Below, piece after piece: positions 9,691-20,477 of a stretch of DNA of 64,000 nt (position 1 is its first letter; each line of letters begins with the position of its first letter). The position numbers were made by a program, and so were the translations under genes. Source of the stretch: Amia ocellicauda (lineage: Eukaryota; Chordata; Actinopteri; Amiiformes; Amiidae); contig NW_027102663.1 in NCBI RefSeq assembly GCF_036373705.1, positions 372,001 through 436,000 on the forward strand. Reading direction: 5' to 3'. Below the pieces are notes generated by a model. It saw only the letters and a list, made by a program, of their open reading frames with translations, did no database searches and was not told where the DNA came from.

Positions 9691-9703
9691 CTTGTTGTCA
9701 TCG
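9639..9703. repeat. (TGA)n(TTG)n microsatellite
   Basis: The triplet run of the last monomer before element B, with a nearly uninterrupted TTG stretch. Confidence 0.9.
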
Positions 9704-9770
9704 TGGTCGCCGTCATTATTATTGTTAAAGTAAAGCAGTAGTTAGATTTGTTGCTACCGTAAGGTGTAGA

Positions 9771-10347
9771 AGACAACAGTAGGTATGGCGTGTGATATCA
9801 AAACATTCAGAATACTTTTAACCTATATAATTTATAAGCTTTGTAAAATAAACCCAAATATCTCTTTTGCGGGGATAAACGCTGTTCTGAGTAGTTTGTG
9901 ACTTGTTTAATACCAAACAAAGCATCGCTATAAAAAATAAATAAAAAAATCACTGTAAAAGCGCTAGTTATTTTTGATCTTTATAGTTATTTTCTAGGCT
10001 CAGGTTGTTTTTTAGCGCTTATAAAGGCCTGAAATATTCTTAGTGGTTGTTGACTATAGGTCTTGATGCTTAAAAATGTTTTTTTGAGAGACCAAAAGGT
10101 TCTAATAAAAGTTTAGAGTAGAGAGGAGAGAGATCGTCTCCATCTTGGTTTCTATTTGAAATTTGATGCAGTGTCATTTTATTGGTTGGTTTTGATATGT
10201 TAATTGGTAACAGGGTGGCACAAAGGCCAGACCAGAACAATGCCTTACAAGCAGATCCGGCATGTGGCCATCAGTATAAGTATGAAGGTCTGGTCTTCAG
10301 CTCGACAGACTCACACTGACCTTTCGATTTAAGACTAAAGATCAACA
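9771..10347 (+). other. Left non-coding leader of copy B
   Basis: No gene is seen here. It holds A-rich runs, two inverted CCAAT boxes (ATTGGTTGG and AATTGGTAAC) near 10180-10210, and a TATAAG box, followed by the first ATG of the leader gene. It is best read as a promoter region. Confidence 0.6.
10275..10280 (+). promoter_or_regulatory. TATA box of the left leader gene (copy B)
   Basis: TATAAG lies about 70 bases before the first ATG and downstream of two inverted CCAAT boxes, the arrangement of an RNA polymerase II promoter. It is conserved in C and D. Confidence 0.5.
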
Positions 10348-12387
10348 ATGTCCGGAAACAACATCAGCGATTCGATTTAAACGAGTTTTTAGGCAAGTCT
10401 TCAGATTATTTTCATTGACTCAGAGCGTGTTGTGTGCATGTATTGTAAATAAGGCTATAACATCTGTTTTAAGTTCTGTAAAATTATTTTTCAGCCAGTC
10501 AACAGGAGTTAATTCCCAACGCTGAGGAGATCATCTGGAACAACGACGGTAAGATTTTTGTGTTTGCGCTCATGGGTTCTTATGCATGGGTGTGTGTGGT
10601 TTTGAAGCGGCTCATTAGAGTTATGAAAACGTTTTAATATATATTAATGCCGGTCTCTTTAATTACACAGAAACTATCGAAAGGCCTGTGATTAATGTCT
10701 CCGAGGATCGACCAAGAGAAGTGGTTGTCCCTAGACAGGCTGTCTGCCGACCGGGTAAGAACTAAACCCCTGTTTGTTTGTATAACGTTTCTGTAAGATG
10801 TTTGAGTCCAGTTTTGTTAATTTAAAAAAATTATCCTGTCTAACAGTATTAAGAAACGTGGTTCGAGACAACGAAAGGCCTTCCACATCGAGGGCTTGTT
10901 TCGTTTTACCTTCGAGAACCGTAACCTTTCAAGAATCTGAAAGGCCGTCAGCCCCGGTATCTGATAGCTGTGAGTATATATCTGCAGCCTGTAAGAGGTT
11001 AAAGCTTTTTATAAAGCGGTGTGGTTAAAGGTTAAACATGTCTCTTACCTTCACAGCGGTGCAAAAAGCTAAACCAGCCGAAAAACATAAGAAACGATTA
11101 TTCTGTGGAGGTAAGTAAGATCTTTCAAACTTTAATGTTTTTAAAAGGGCTTTTTTGCCCGTTGAGGGCTAATATTTAAGCGATGGGTGACCGTTTCCTG
11201 TAGGGCGGGGGGTTCTGGGAAAGATCTTTAGAAGTCCGGACAGGTCTAGGCTTGTTTCTGGGGAACGTGTTTAGAAATGACCGATTGCTGTACCGTCTGG
11301 TTAGGAAGTAAAGCCGTCCGAAAGGGTTTAGTAAGTTGTTTGGCTTATATCCCGCTATTATACTTCTGTTTTAAAGTGGTTGTAGGAAAAGGCTTGAAGG
11401 TGTTCATTGTATTTAATATTTAAACAGATCGTGAAAACGTTTGTGAAACAGGAAGTCCCGGGATCAGGAAGCGTTTACACTTGGAAGGTTCGATTAAAAA
11501 TGAAATGTTGTTGTGTGTGTGTGTGTTTTATTAACAATATTACAGTTTTTAAAGAAACATTTAAGAAACAGTTTATTTACAGCGGCTTCTCTGTTTTACA
11601 TTTATTATCAAGTCCTAATAAATATATTGTCTGTAAATAATAAGGCGTTGTAGTGAATGTCTAAGGCTATTTTCAAAGGTCTAAAAAAGCTAAAGGTTTT
11701 GAATGTCCTGGACATGTTGTTTTAAGTTTGATTTCTGTCACCGTTTAAAGATGTAAATGTAATGTATATTTTTATTCTTCCCAAGACTCTTGGGATAGTC
11801 ATTCTGTGAATGAGCTATTGAGGACAATTACCCCGTCTAAGTGGGATCAAACATCTTCCCCGGTGAGATCACCGAGAGGATCCCCCACGGTGGTCTTGGA
11901 GACCCCCCAACATCTACTCAGGCCACAGCCTTCTGGGAGTAATTCAACACCCCAGATTCAGCCCGCCGCATTGTCGGGCGGAACAAATACAGGCATCCAA
12001 CAACCTCAGGGGTCGCCGTCAGTCAGGGCTGACACACCACCCAACGACGGCCTGGTTTCAACATCGTCCCCCCAGACCCGTTTCTTGGCTACAGAAACGC
12101 GGAACAGTACCCCGCGCTTGGCCAGGGTGTCACCGCAAAGGCCTTCTTGGTCTCCGTCCATGAGTATACGCTCGCTCCCTGCCTCCTTCGACCGAGATTT
12201 ACCGGAGCGACCATCCTTTGAAGCTGAGCCAGGCCACCAGCCCCCGGAGCTACATCCTGAAGGTCGGCATGAGTTGCTACATACTTTGTTACAAAATCAA
12301 AGACTTGTGTTAGTGGGGCAAAACCTGGTGATAGAGAGCCAAAACATCCTTGTTAATACCCTTACTAACGAATTGTACCGTATTTAA
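10348..12387 (+). pseudogene. Spliced leader gene region with Pro/Ser-rich last exon (copy B)
   Basis: The region runs from an ATG (MSGNN...) through short exon-like blocks to a 193-codon Pro/Ser/Thr-rich open exon (from about 11806) that lacks its own ATG near the start. Its splice signals are described under copy D. The product is not recognised. It is counted as broken in this copy. Confidence 0.5.
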
Positions 12388-12549
12388 TGTTTTAATAGAC
12401 ACAAAACGCCTTACTATTGTGGGTTGTTGGAAAAATAAAAAATAAATTAAAAAATGTCCTGACTTGGTAAAAGAACTCACAAACTAAAGGATTATGAACA
12501 AGCTAGGGCCCCAAAAAGACCTTCCCGAGAGAACATCCCCGGCCCTGTT

Positions 12550-13368
12550 GTGAACTCCTCTGATGTCCCAATGAACCTGGAACTATTACAAATGATAAAT
12601 GATTTAAATAACCCCCAATTACCACCGATAGAATGTGAATTAACAGACTTACCGGTGAACCCCGACCTGTTACAGATGGTCAATGATCTAAATAACCACC
12701 TCCCACCGGTAGCGCTTATAGAGGTTCACCCCCTAGTTCACCCCGATTTGTTTGAAATGGTGGAGGCTTTGGAGGAGCTACCCCGACCAAATTCTGCCCC
12801 TATTATAAATGATTTGAGACAATTAGAACACAGGATGGCGGCAGAAGCAGCCATCACTATAGAGGAGGGTCTTGACATTAACCGGTTGGATATCTTTGAA
12901 GGACTTTTACAGGCTTTAAATGAGCCTCCTCAAAAAGGGGGTTTTGTAGATGTCAGCAGTGGGGGTGTTCGGAATGTGGAGGGTTCTGAGACTGATAAGG
13001 CTGTGGAGGACATGCTCTGTGAGAATGTAGGGGGTGAAGGCTTTGTTCAAAATGATGATGTGTCCAAAAGTACCAGTGATCCCGTGATTATAGATAGACC
13101 GGCCTATAACAATTTTGAAATGATTCAGCGTTTTAATTTTGCAGAACTTTTAAATTGTGACAATTATGCAGAAATATTTGTCAACATACACGAGGCCTTG
13201 CAGAAAATGCTTGAACAGGTTGCTGAAAGGGTCAGACCTCGAGATGTTGTACAGTTAGAACTCAGAGGGGATGATTTGTTTAGCAACCTATCTGTAATGC
13301 TGAGTGGAGATAATTTAGATGTCTGGCTAAAATCGAAGCGTTATTGCAAAGTAACGCAGCCATCTTAG
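12550..13368 (+). CDS. 272-residue frame upstream of DNA polymerase (copy B)
   Basis: The frame is acidic and leucine-rich. Its N-terminal third holds a repeated motif: LLQMINDLNN, then LLQMVNDLNN, then LFEMVEALEELP, each introduced by NL/NPD/HPD. The C-terminal part (MIQRFNFAELLNCDNYAEIF, RVRPRDVVQLELRGDDLF) resembles the segment that precedes the zinc-finger region in Polinton polymerases. No clear ATG start was found, so the true start is undecided. It overlaps the polymerase region by about 25 bases in every copy. It may be a separate protein or related to the polymerase N-terminus. Confidence 0.5.
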   Translation: MNSSDVPMNLELLQMINDLNNPQLPPIECELTDLPVNPDLLQMVNDLNNHLPPVALIEVHPLVHPDLFEMVEALEELPRPNSAPIINDLRQLEHRMAAEAAITIEEGLDINRLDIFEGLLQALNEPPQKGGFVDVSSGGVRNVEGSETDKAVEDMLCENVGGEGFVQNDDVSKSTSDPVIIDRPAYNNFEMIQRFNFAELLNCDNYAEIFVNIHEALQKMLEQVAERVRPRDVVQLELRGDDLFSNLSVMLSGDNLDVWLKSKRYCKVTQPS

Positions 13369-16300
13369 CTGATGAAAGTCTGTCTCTGGTAATGAATGTG
13401 GTTCGTAACCCTGAGGGTGGGGCGCTTAGAAGACTGTCGAAATGCTTGAAGAACGACATAATTAGGACCAAGCTCAGGCAATTAGTGGTGAGATCCAGTG
13501 GGGACAATAAGCTCTGTTTTGCTTACAGTTTAATAAAACTACTCACCCCCGACATGCCTGAACCCCAAGCTCTGCAAGAGGCTTTAATGCTTCATCAGAG
13601 GGCCGGCTTAAACTCTCAACAGATGGTTGCCTTTTCAGACATCACCAAGTTTGAGGAGTTGTTGTCTTTAAAAATTGTTGTGTGGTACCGTTGTGAGGTA
13701 AAGGAAGTATTTGTGAAATTTCAGACACATCCTGAAACCCATACACAGACACTGTTTCTCTTCCTAAGTGATAGTCATTACTTTGGAATAAAGAGTTTGA
13801 CGGCTTTTTTGGGTTGTTCGTATGTTTGTCATTGGTGTTATAAGGCCTTCAATGATAAGCTTAAGCACCGATGTGACGGTTACTGTAATGTCTGTTTCAA
13901 TCCGCAATGTCGTAAGGGTTTGGCCCCTACCATCCGATGTAAAGATTGCTTAAGGATTTGTCTCTCAGCGTTCTGTTTTTCCGAACATAAGGTACAGAGG
14001 GCCGCTGCTGAGAGGGGTTAAAAAATGGAGTTATTGTGATCAAACTAAATGTTGCCCGCAGTGTTGCCTCCAGTACCGTTTTCATGAGGTTAAACCACAC
14101 AAATGTCTGGAGCCGAGATGCAGGATCTGTAATGCTGATTTAACCCCGGGGTCCGAACACCAGTGCTTTATTCAGCCGGTTAAAAAGGAGCCGCCGCACA
14201 ACTGGTATGTCTTTTTTGATTTTGAATGCCGGCAAGAAAACGGGGTCCACGTTGCTAATTATATACACTGTATTGACATGTTGGATCGTGAGTGGTCAGC
14301 TAGCGGTGAGAGTTGTGTCAGGGATTTCTTTACGCGGTATCGAGGTCCAAAATACCTCAATTACACATTTATTGCCCACAATGCTAAGGGTTATGATTCT
14401 TACATTTTGATGAAGTATCTGGTGGAAAATGGGGTGACCCCAAAAATAATAGCTCAGGGTAGCAAGATCATGTGTTTCACCGACGAAGCTTTCAACTAAC
14501 GTTACATAGACTTGTTAAATTTCCTCCCCATGAAATTGAGCGCTTTGCCTAAGGCTCTGGGTTTTGAGGCTCAGAAGAAAGGTTGGTTCTGCCATTTTTT
14601 TAATACTAAGGACACTCAAAATTATCAAGGGTCCTACCCGCCCGCCTCTTATTATGGGGTTGATACTATGATGTCTCATGAGAGGGAGGAATTCTTTAAA
14701 TGGTACAATACGGTTAAGGGAGGTGTTTTTGATTTCCGAGAAGAGATGGCCGCTTATTGTAAAAATGATGTGGTGATCCTTAAAGAAGCCTGTGTGCGTT
14801 TCTGCGCCGAGGTTATCAACACATCGGGTCTCAACCCTTTGCAAAGTGTGACCATAGCGTCTCTCTGCATGAAAATGTATCGGTCCAATTTCTTGCAGAA
14901 AAACACTATAGCGGTCACCACTTCTGACAACTATCGTGCTAGACAAAAGAACTTTTCGACTGTCTCCATACAGTGGGTGGAATACCTGAGTGCCCGGGAT
15001 AACATCTTCATCAGACATGCTTTAAATCAAGGGGAAGTAAAAATGGGGCCTTACTACTTAGACGGTTTTAGCGACGTGTCCGGGCGGCGTACCGCTTATG
15101 AGTTTGCCGGTTGTATTTACCATGGCTGTCCTCAGTGCTTCGACCCAAACACCTTTAACCCCGTAACACTAAAACTCTGCGGTGATATGTACTATGATTT
15201 CCAGAAACGAATTGAAACTTTAAAAAACACCTATGGTTTGAACATGCTGGTGATTTGGGAACACGAGTGGACGACCCTGAAGCAACAGGATGCGGGGGTA
15301 TAACGGTTTATGGAAACCTTGGACTTTCCTGAATGTCTAGAGCCCCGGGATGCGTTATTTGGGGGTTGTACCAATGCCCTCTGTTTACATTATGAGGTAA
15401 AGGAGGGTGAGAGAGTAGATTACTATGATTTCACCAGTCTGTACCCTTATGTCAACAAGACCAAAATGTACCCGGTGGGGCGTCCAACCATTGTTTATCG
15501 TGACTTTCTCGAAATCGGACATTACTTTCGTTTGATCAAAGTCACCATGTACCCTCCTCGCGAGCTGTTCTTACCCGTGTTGCCTTACAGGTGTTCGGGA
15601 AAATTGATGTTCCCACTTTGTAGAACGTGTGTGGAAACTGAAAATCAAACTACCTCTTGTCTGCACAGTGATGAAGAGAGAGCGCTGACGGGTGTCTGGT
15701 GTAGCATTGAGCTTGACAAGGCGGTGGAGAAAGGTTACAGAGTCGGTAAGGTGTATGAGGTTTGGCATTTTTCTGAAAAAACTGATACTCTTTTTGCTGA
15801 TTACATTATGACCCATCTGAAAGGGAAACAGGAGGCATCGGGCTATCCCTCATGGTGTGTTGACTCCGCGGCCAAAGAGCGATACGTTCAGCAATATTTT
15901 GAAAAGGAAGGGATCCGTCTAGAGCCGGGGAACATAACTGTAAACCCCGCCAAGAGACAAATGTCCAAACTGATTTTAAACAGTCTGTGGGGTAAGTTTG
16001 GGGAAAGAAATTACCGTCTAAACACAACCTTGATTAAAACCCCTGAACTGTTCATAGAATTTATGTTTTCCAAACAACATGCAGTATCACACTTTCAATT
16101 CTTAAATGACCACGTGGCACAGGTCCAGTGGAGGGCCCCTAAAGATTTCCCCACCAAACAGGGGAACGTTAATGTTTTCATAGCGGTTTTTACCACGGCT
16201 TACGCCCGGCTTGAACTGTACAACTTAATGGATCAGTTGCAGGAACGCACGCTCTATCATGATACTGACTCTGTAATCTTTGTCACCAGGCCAGGGGATT

Positions 16301-16608
16301 GGGTCCCTCCCCTCGGGGACTACCTTGGGGAGTTAACGAGCGAACTAGATCCTCAGGACCACATAGTGGAGTTTGTTTCAGGGGGTCCTAAGACTTACGC
16401 ATACAGAACGGCTGCGGGTAAGACCTGTATGAAAGTTAAGGGTTTCACTCTGAACCATTGTAACAACAAGCTCATTAACATCAAGTCTCTGACGACCCTG
16501 GTAGAAAGTTATGTAACGAGAAAGACGCGCCTCCTCGTGAGATTATTACAGCCGGAAATCAGATCTATCGCAATAAAAAGGGGTACACGTTGGAAAATAG
16601 ATCACTAA
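13344..16608 (+). pseudogene. Protein-primed family B DNA polymerase region (copy B)
   Basis: The region holds the same polymerase as copy D (see there), with the exonuclease and polymerase motif blocks recognisable. It is broken in this copy. Confidence 0.85.
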
Positions 16609-16671
16609 ACAAACGGTTCAGAGTGGTGTACAATAAAAGAGTGTTGAAGACTGATTATACCACTCTGCCTT

Positions 16672-17343
16672 ATGGATATTAGCGGTGGTTTTGATAACAG
16701 ACTTCAACACCCTTTCTCCTGTATTATAGCCGGTCCCTCCAATTCGGGGCAGAGCTATCTTATAAAGAACATCATAGAAGATGTGGACGCAACCGTGTCC
16801 CAAGCTCTTGACAACATAGTGTGGTGTTACTCTTGCTGGCAACCTCTCTACGATGATTTGGCTTCGAAAAAAAATAATCTGAAATTTGTGCAAGGTCTCC
16901 CCGCCTCGTTGTGTGGTGATGACTTGTTCCAGCCCGGTCAAACTAACCTAGTGATCCTTGATGACCTGATGGAGCAGGCCGGTGACAACAGTGAAGTGGA
17001 AAAAGCTTTCACAAAGTACACTCATCATAGGAATTTAAGTATTATTTATTTAGTTCAAAATCTATTTTTTCAAGGTAAAAAAAGCCGCACTATTAATTTA
17101 TATGCCAATGATATAATTATTTTTAAAAACCCCAGAGATAAACTACAGGTCACCGTCTTGGCTCGTCAAATGTACCCTAACCAGACCAAGTTCTCTTTGG
17201 AGGCATTTGAGGATGCCACCAAAAAACCCTACGGGTACTTGATTGCGGACTTAAAAGCACAAACCCCAGAAGACTTTCGCCTCAGAACAGGTTTGTGCCC
17301 GCCCGATTGGCCGGCAGTGTATGTGCTAAAGAAAAGGAAATAA
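16672..17343 (+). CDS. A32/FtsK-like genome-packaging ATPase (copy B)
   Basis: This open frame of 223 residues begins at ATG (MDISGGFDNRLQHPFSCIIAG). It is the packaging ATPase described in full for copy D. It lies 64 bases after the polymerase region and 6 bases before the next small gene. Confidence 0.85.
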   Translation: MDISGGFDNRLQHPFSCIIAGPSNSGQSYLIKNIIEDVDATVSQALDNIVWCYSCWQPLYDDLASKKNNLKFVQGLPASLCGDDLFQPGQTNLVILDDLMEQAGDNSEVEKAFTKYTHHRNLSIIYLVQNLFFQGKKSRTINLYANDIIIFKNPRDKLQVTVLARQMYPNQTKFSLEAFEDATKKPYGYLIADLKAQTPEDFRLRTGLCPPDWPAVYVLKKRK

Positions 17344-17349
17344 ATAAGA

Positions 17350-17685
17350 ATGTCTGTTCGGATTAAAAGAAATCTGCCGCTTTTGCAAATGTTATTTGAG
17401 AGGAGCCCGCGCCATAGGAAAGCTGTGCTGGCAGGGGCCCCCTCGGATTTGATCGAGACCCTGTGTGAAATAGCTTTTAACATCTTACGCGGTAATATAC
17501 CCCTAACCCCTTCTCAACATTCTAAACTCAAAAAACAAAAAGCGGTTATCAAGATCATCGCTAATAAGAAGTATTCTATTAAAAGAAAAAGAAAGAAGAT
17601 TAATCAAACCGGGGGTTTTATAGGACCGCTGTTGAGCATAGCCGTGCCTTTCCTAACCAGTCTTCTAGCTTCCAGAGTGGGTTAA
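17350..17685 (+). CDS. Small basic Polinton protein, 111 residues (copy B)
   Basis: The frame starts at ATG (MSVRIKRNLPLLQML). The middle is rich in Lys/Arg (KLKKQKAVIKIIANKKYSIKRKRKK), followed by NQTGGFIGPLLSIAVPFLTSLL, a glycine pair leading to a hydrophobic, helix-prone end. Small proteins of this design occur in Polintons and adintoviruses beside the ATPase and are thought to be virion or core components; the exact role is not known to me. It is separated from its neighbours by only 2-6 bases. Confidence 0.65.
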   Translation: MSVRIKRNLPLLQMLFERSPRHRKAVLAGAPSDLIETLCEIAFNILRGNIPLTPSQHSKLKKQKAVIKIIANKKYSIKRKRKKINQTGGFIGPLLSIAVPFLTSLLASRVG

Positions 17686-17687
17686 TA

Positions 17688-18431
17688 ATGGAATATGCTC
17701 AGAAAATGTTTTTGATCCCTCAGGAGCAGCTTGAGAAACTGAGAAAAAATGTTGTCGGGCCAGAGCCCATTAGACAAATGGCCGAAAACAACCTGGACTC
17801 TGAAATGAAAGCTATACAGGCCAGGGCCGATTTAAATCAGTATTCCAAAGCCCAGTTGTATACCAACACGTTACAGCGCTACCTCCGTCTGGTTAGACAG
17901 GGTGAAAAAGATCAAAACATTTTAACTTTAACCATGGCCTCTCAAGAAAATGGTTCTGGGGCTGATGCGGGGGGTACGGTTGATAAAGATGTTGCGGTGA
18001 CCGAACCTGTTGAGAGTTCAGAGGGAGATGTTGTAACGGATGTTTTGAGAAACATGCCGGCCAGAAGCAAAAGACATGCAGAATATATCCTGCACAAAAT
18101 GGTTCAGAAACCGCGGGTAACGGCTTGGAATGAACAGGGTGAATTTGTTTTTAAAGGACAACTGATCAAAGGTTCACACATGTTTGATTTGTTGAAGAGT
18201 GTCACTAGCACTAATAAGGTACCCGATAGTCGCCGACCTGTAGGCTGGAATGCTTTCCTACAGGCGATGGCCTGTCTGAACATGCCCCAATCAACAGTTC
18301 CTAACCAGGAAACGCGACAAAAAATCCGTCTGTGTAAAGAGGTGGAGCCTGATCTGACTCCGATATCTCATTACTCTGACCGTGCTGAGCGACCATCCTC
18401 AGGATCTATCCATCGTTGGGAAGCTTATTAA
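17688..18431 (+). CDS. Conserved 247-residue Polinton protein (copy B)
   Basis: The ATG gives MEYAQKMFLIPQEQLEKLRK, a KMFLIPxEQLEKL opening I associate with an uncharacterised protein of Polinton-like elements. It has a coiled, charged N-terminal half (QARADLNQYSKAQLYTNTLQRYLRLV), an acidic Gly/Ser linker, and a compact C-terminal domain (LRNMPARSKRHAEYILHKM...WNEQGEFVFKGQLIKGSHMFDLL). It is last of the plus-strand row, and the polyadenylation signal follows about 130 bases later. The function is unknown, perhaps virion-associated. Confidence 0.65.
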   Translation: MEYAQKMFLIPQEQLEKLRKNVVGPEPIRQMAENNLDSEMKAIQARADLNQYSKAQLYTNTLQRYLRLVRQGEKDQNILTLTMASQENGSGADAGGTVDKDVAVTEPVESSEGDVVTDVLRNMPARSKRHAEYILHKMVQKPRVTAWNEQGEFVFKGQLIKGSHMFDLLKSVTSTNKVPDSRRPVGWNAFLQAMACLNMPQSTVPNQETRQKIRLCKEVEPDLTPISHYSDRAERPSSGSIHRWEAY

Positions 18432-18610
18432 TCTCATGTTTTTATTTGTCTCCCCTGTAAATAATGTCTCGACAAACATTTTTTTTTTTTTATTTTTTTT
18501 TTTTCAAATGTTGTACATTTATTTATACCATAACCCCTGCTTTGTATAAGAATTGTGTTGAATAAAAACAAAACTAATGATTCAAAGGCTGTTTTCATTA
18601 TTTTTTCACC
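18432..18610. terminator. Convergent polyadenylation region (copy B)
   Basis: The T-rich stretch separates the two convergent gene rows. AATAAA on the plus strand lies at 18561-18566, and the minus-strand signal (TTTATT) at 18528-18533. The two 3' ends therefore overlap by a few tens of bases. Confidence 0.6.
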
Positions 18611-19183
18611 TTAACACGCATGACATCTTTTAAAATCCTCACAAGAACACCCCATCTGTATACACGGCTGGCTAGGGTCGTAAGTCATTGTGTTATAAGG
18701 GGGGGTCCACAGTGTCCTGACAAACTCTGCCACTTTTTTATCATTTTGGCCTAAATCCTCACTGTACAAGGCCATAATATCGGGGTATGACCTTCCTTTA
18801 GATCTATGATATAAGAAAAACACACAGTGTTGACCACAAGTGAAGGTCTGAAGACTTTGTACTTGACGACCGCTGTAAATGGTTTCTTGACAGTTGTTGA
18901 GCAGAAAGTTATTGATCTTCCGAGGGAAAGGTCTGAAATCCGGGGGGTTTGCATAGGAATCAAAAAATTCACCACGGTGGTCCTCCCTTAGATAAATAGC
19001 CAGCCAATGTTCTCCGGGCATATTTTTAGGGTGTGTGTTGATTATGTACATTGCAGGTAAATTCTTGATCTTAAATTTAGGCAGCTGATCGCAGGCGTAG
19101 ACTCCTTGAAACAGTTTCCGTGAGCCGGCCAGGGCATTCATGATGTGGTTGAGCTCTCTGGTGTTCATTTTAATAATAATCAT
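18611..19183 (-). CDS. Adenain-like cysteine protease (copy B)
   Basis: This is an open frame of 190 residues with the same sequence as copy A, including the HW, FFDSYAN and TCGQHC catalytic segments. The same two candidate ATGs are present. Confidence 0.85.
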   Translation of the reverse strand: MIIIKMNTRELNHIMNALAGSRKLFQGVYACDQLPKFKIKNLPAMYIINTHPKNMPGEHWLAIYLREDHRGEFFDSYANPPDFRPFPRKINNFLLNNCQETIYSGRQVQSLQTFTCGQHCVFFLYHRSKGRSYPDIMALYSEDLGQNDKKVAEFVRTLWTPPYNTMTYDPSQPCIQMGCSCEDFKRCHAC

Positions 19184-20477
19184 ACATAACGTTTCTCCTC
19201 TGATTCACCTCAATAATGTTGTCAAACACTGCATACACGACCATATTTACAGTGCGTGGTAGAGGCTGCTTGAAACGCATCTCCAAACGCATATTGCCCG
19301 TCTTCATCAGTGAAAAATGTTGTCCACACTCTTCGTCAGGGGTCAGGTTGAAACCGTACAGGGTGTAACCGCTGCAGTATTCCCGGCGATCGATCAGCAG
19401 AGTTTGATCCTTGAGATGGCGACCCGTAGCCAGTACTAGACTGTCATATTCACGAACCGCATTGCCGATTTCAAAGTCAGGTTGAAAAGGTCTGGATGGA
19501 ACCTGCACACCATCGACGTACAACGCTATAAATTCCGCGTTATAATGTTTAAAGTTAAAGGGGTTCTTGTTGTAAACCCCGGTAAATGCATCATTATCTT
19601 CGAGACCTATAATAACCTGTTTTGGGAGCTGTCCTAGAAACAGATTTTCCTGGTTCATCACCCGTGTCCCTGCGGGGATACTGTGGACTTTCATATAGAC
19701 TCTTTCAATCGGGTACTTGGCGTTTGCCGTCATTAACGCCTGCGCGTGTCCTAGTTTAACCGCCGGGGAGACGGACACTTTTTTCACAAACAGCGAGGCC
19801 GATAATATGGTCAGTTTATATTTTTCAGTATCAGGGGTCATCAGACAAAAAGCACTTTTACTACGGATCATTTTAATTTTAATGTCTACCCCGTTGAGCA
19901 TGAGTTTTTCTTGGAAAAATATGTCTGCATGGATATGCCCCATTAGCTCAAAGGTCCTCCCTTCTGTTGAAAAGGCCGTTCTTTTTTGCAAACCCTTATT
20001 GAGTCCCTCTGGATCCTTGTCGTCCATAGCTTCCGGAATGTCTTTGAAGAAAAGGCCGGGGCTGAACTGTTTGCTTAGGGTCTCCTCACTATAATTAAGT
20101 ATACACTCCATCATGGCTCTATAGGGGTAAGTATTGCTGCTTTGACTAATGAGCCGATCTCCCAGGGTCACATCCACCTGTGAAAACATGGTGGCCACCG
20201 GGTAATTGATGACCCCAGCGTTGGTCGTCTTCTCGATTGCATCGCCATCCTCATCAGTCACTTTACAGTTCATTAAAATAAATGTGTTATTCAAATCAAT
20301 ATAATCCTCGCCATTGCCAGCTATAAAAAACTCCAGAGGGGCCGTGTCTGAAATTGCAGAAAGAGGGGGAATCTCTACATATATGCTCTTATCTATACTC
20401 GTTTGAGTGTATGGAACTGTAAACAGATCCAGTTCTGATTTGACGCATTCTTCCGATAGACTGTGGACAAAAGACAT
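19170..20477 (-). CDS. Major capsid protein (copy B)
   Basis: An open frame of 435 residues, almost identical to copy A and with the same ATG. It is one of two capsid genes in the window that are still open over full length. Confidence 0.85.
   Translation of the reverse strand: MSFVHSLSEECVKSELDLFTVPYTQTSIDKSIYVEIPPLSAISDTAPLEFFIAGNGEDYIDLNNTFILMNCKVTDEDGDAIEKTTNAGVINYPVATMFSQVDVTLGDRLISQSSNTYPYRAMMECILNYSEETLSKQFSPGLFFKDIPEAMDDKDPEGLNKGLQKRTAFSTEGRTFELMGHIHADIFFQEKLMLNGVDIKIKMIRSKSAFCLMTPDTEKYKLTILSASLFVKKVSVSPAVKLGHAQALMTANAKYPIERVYMKVHSIPAGTRVMNQENLFLGQLPKQVIIGLEDNDAFTGVYNKNPFNFKHYNAEFIALYVDGVQVPSRPFQPDFEIGNAVREYDSLVLATGRHLKDQTLLIDRREYCSGYTLYGFNLTPDEECGQHFSLMKTGNMRLEMRFKQPLPRTVNMVVYAVFDNIIEVNQRRNVMYDYY

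Larger units (their letters stand above)
6539..9770. repeat. tRNA-Val tandem array 1
   Basis: This is host repeat DNA between elements A and B. The monomers share an opening block (a hairpin GTCTGGTGGT...ACCACCAGAC and a segment reading GTTTGAACAAGCCATTCAGCATC), then usually a tRNA-Val gene, then a (TGA)n(TTG)n microsatellite and a closing block ending GCTACCGTAAGGTGTAGAAGG. Two monomer kinds alternate: one with tRNA-Val(AAC) and one with tRNA-Val(CAC). Two short monomers lack the tRNA. The four tRNAs appear in the order AAC, CAC, CAC, AAC. The first six bases, CTTATG, are the target site next to element A. Confidence 0.85.

Noticed and set aside
6539-9770. CRISPR-like array of repeats and spacers
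   Set aside because: The repeat units are hundreds of bases long, contain tRNA genes, and have no short uniform direct repeat with unique spacers; the setting is eukaryotic.
9771-10347. A separate mobile element at the left of B
   Set aside because: The stretch is homologous to the interior leader of copy D, so it belongs to the Polinton itself.
11407-11640. 77-residue frame in the leader gene region
   Set aside because: It covers an intron-like stretch with a GT microsatellite and a Cys/Val run derived from it. It looks non-coding.
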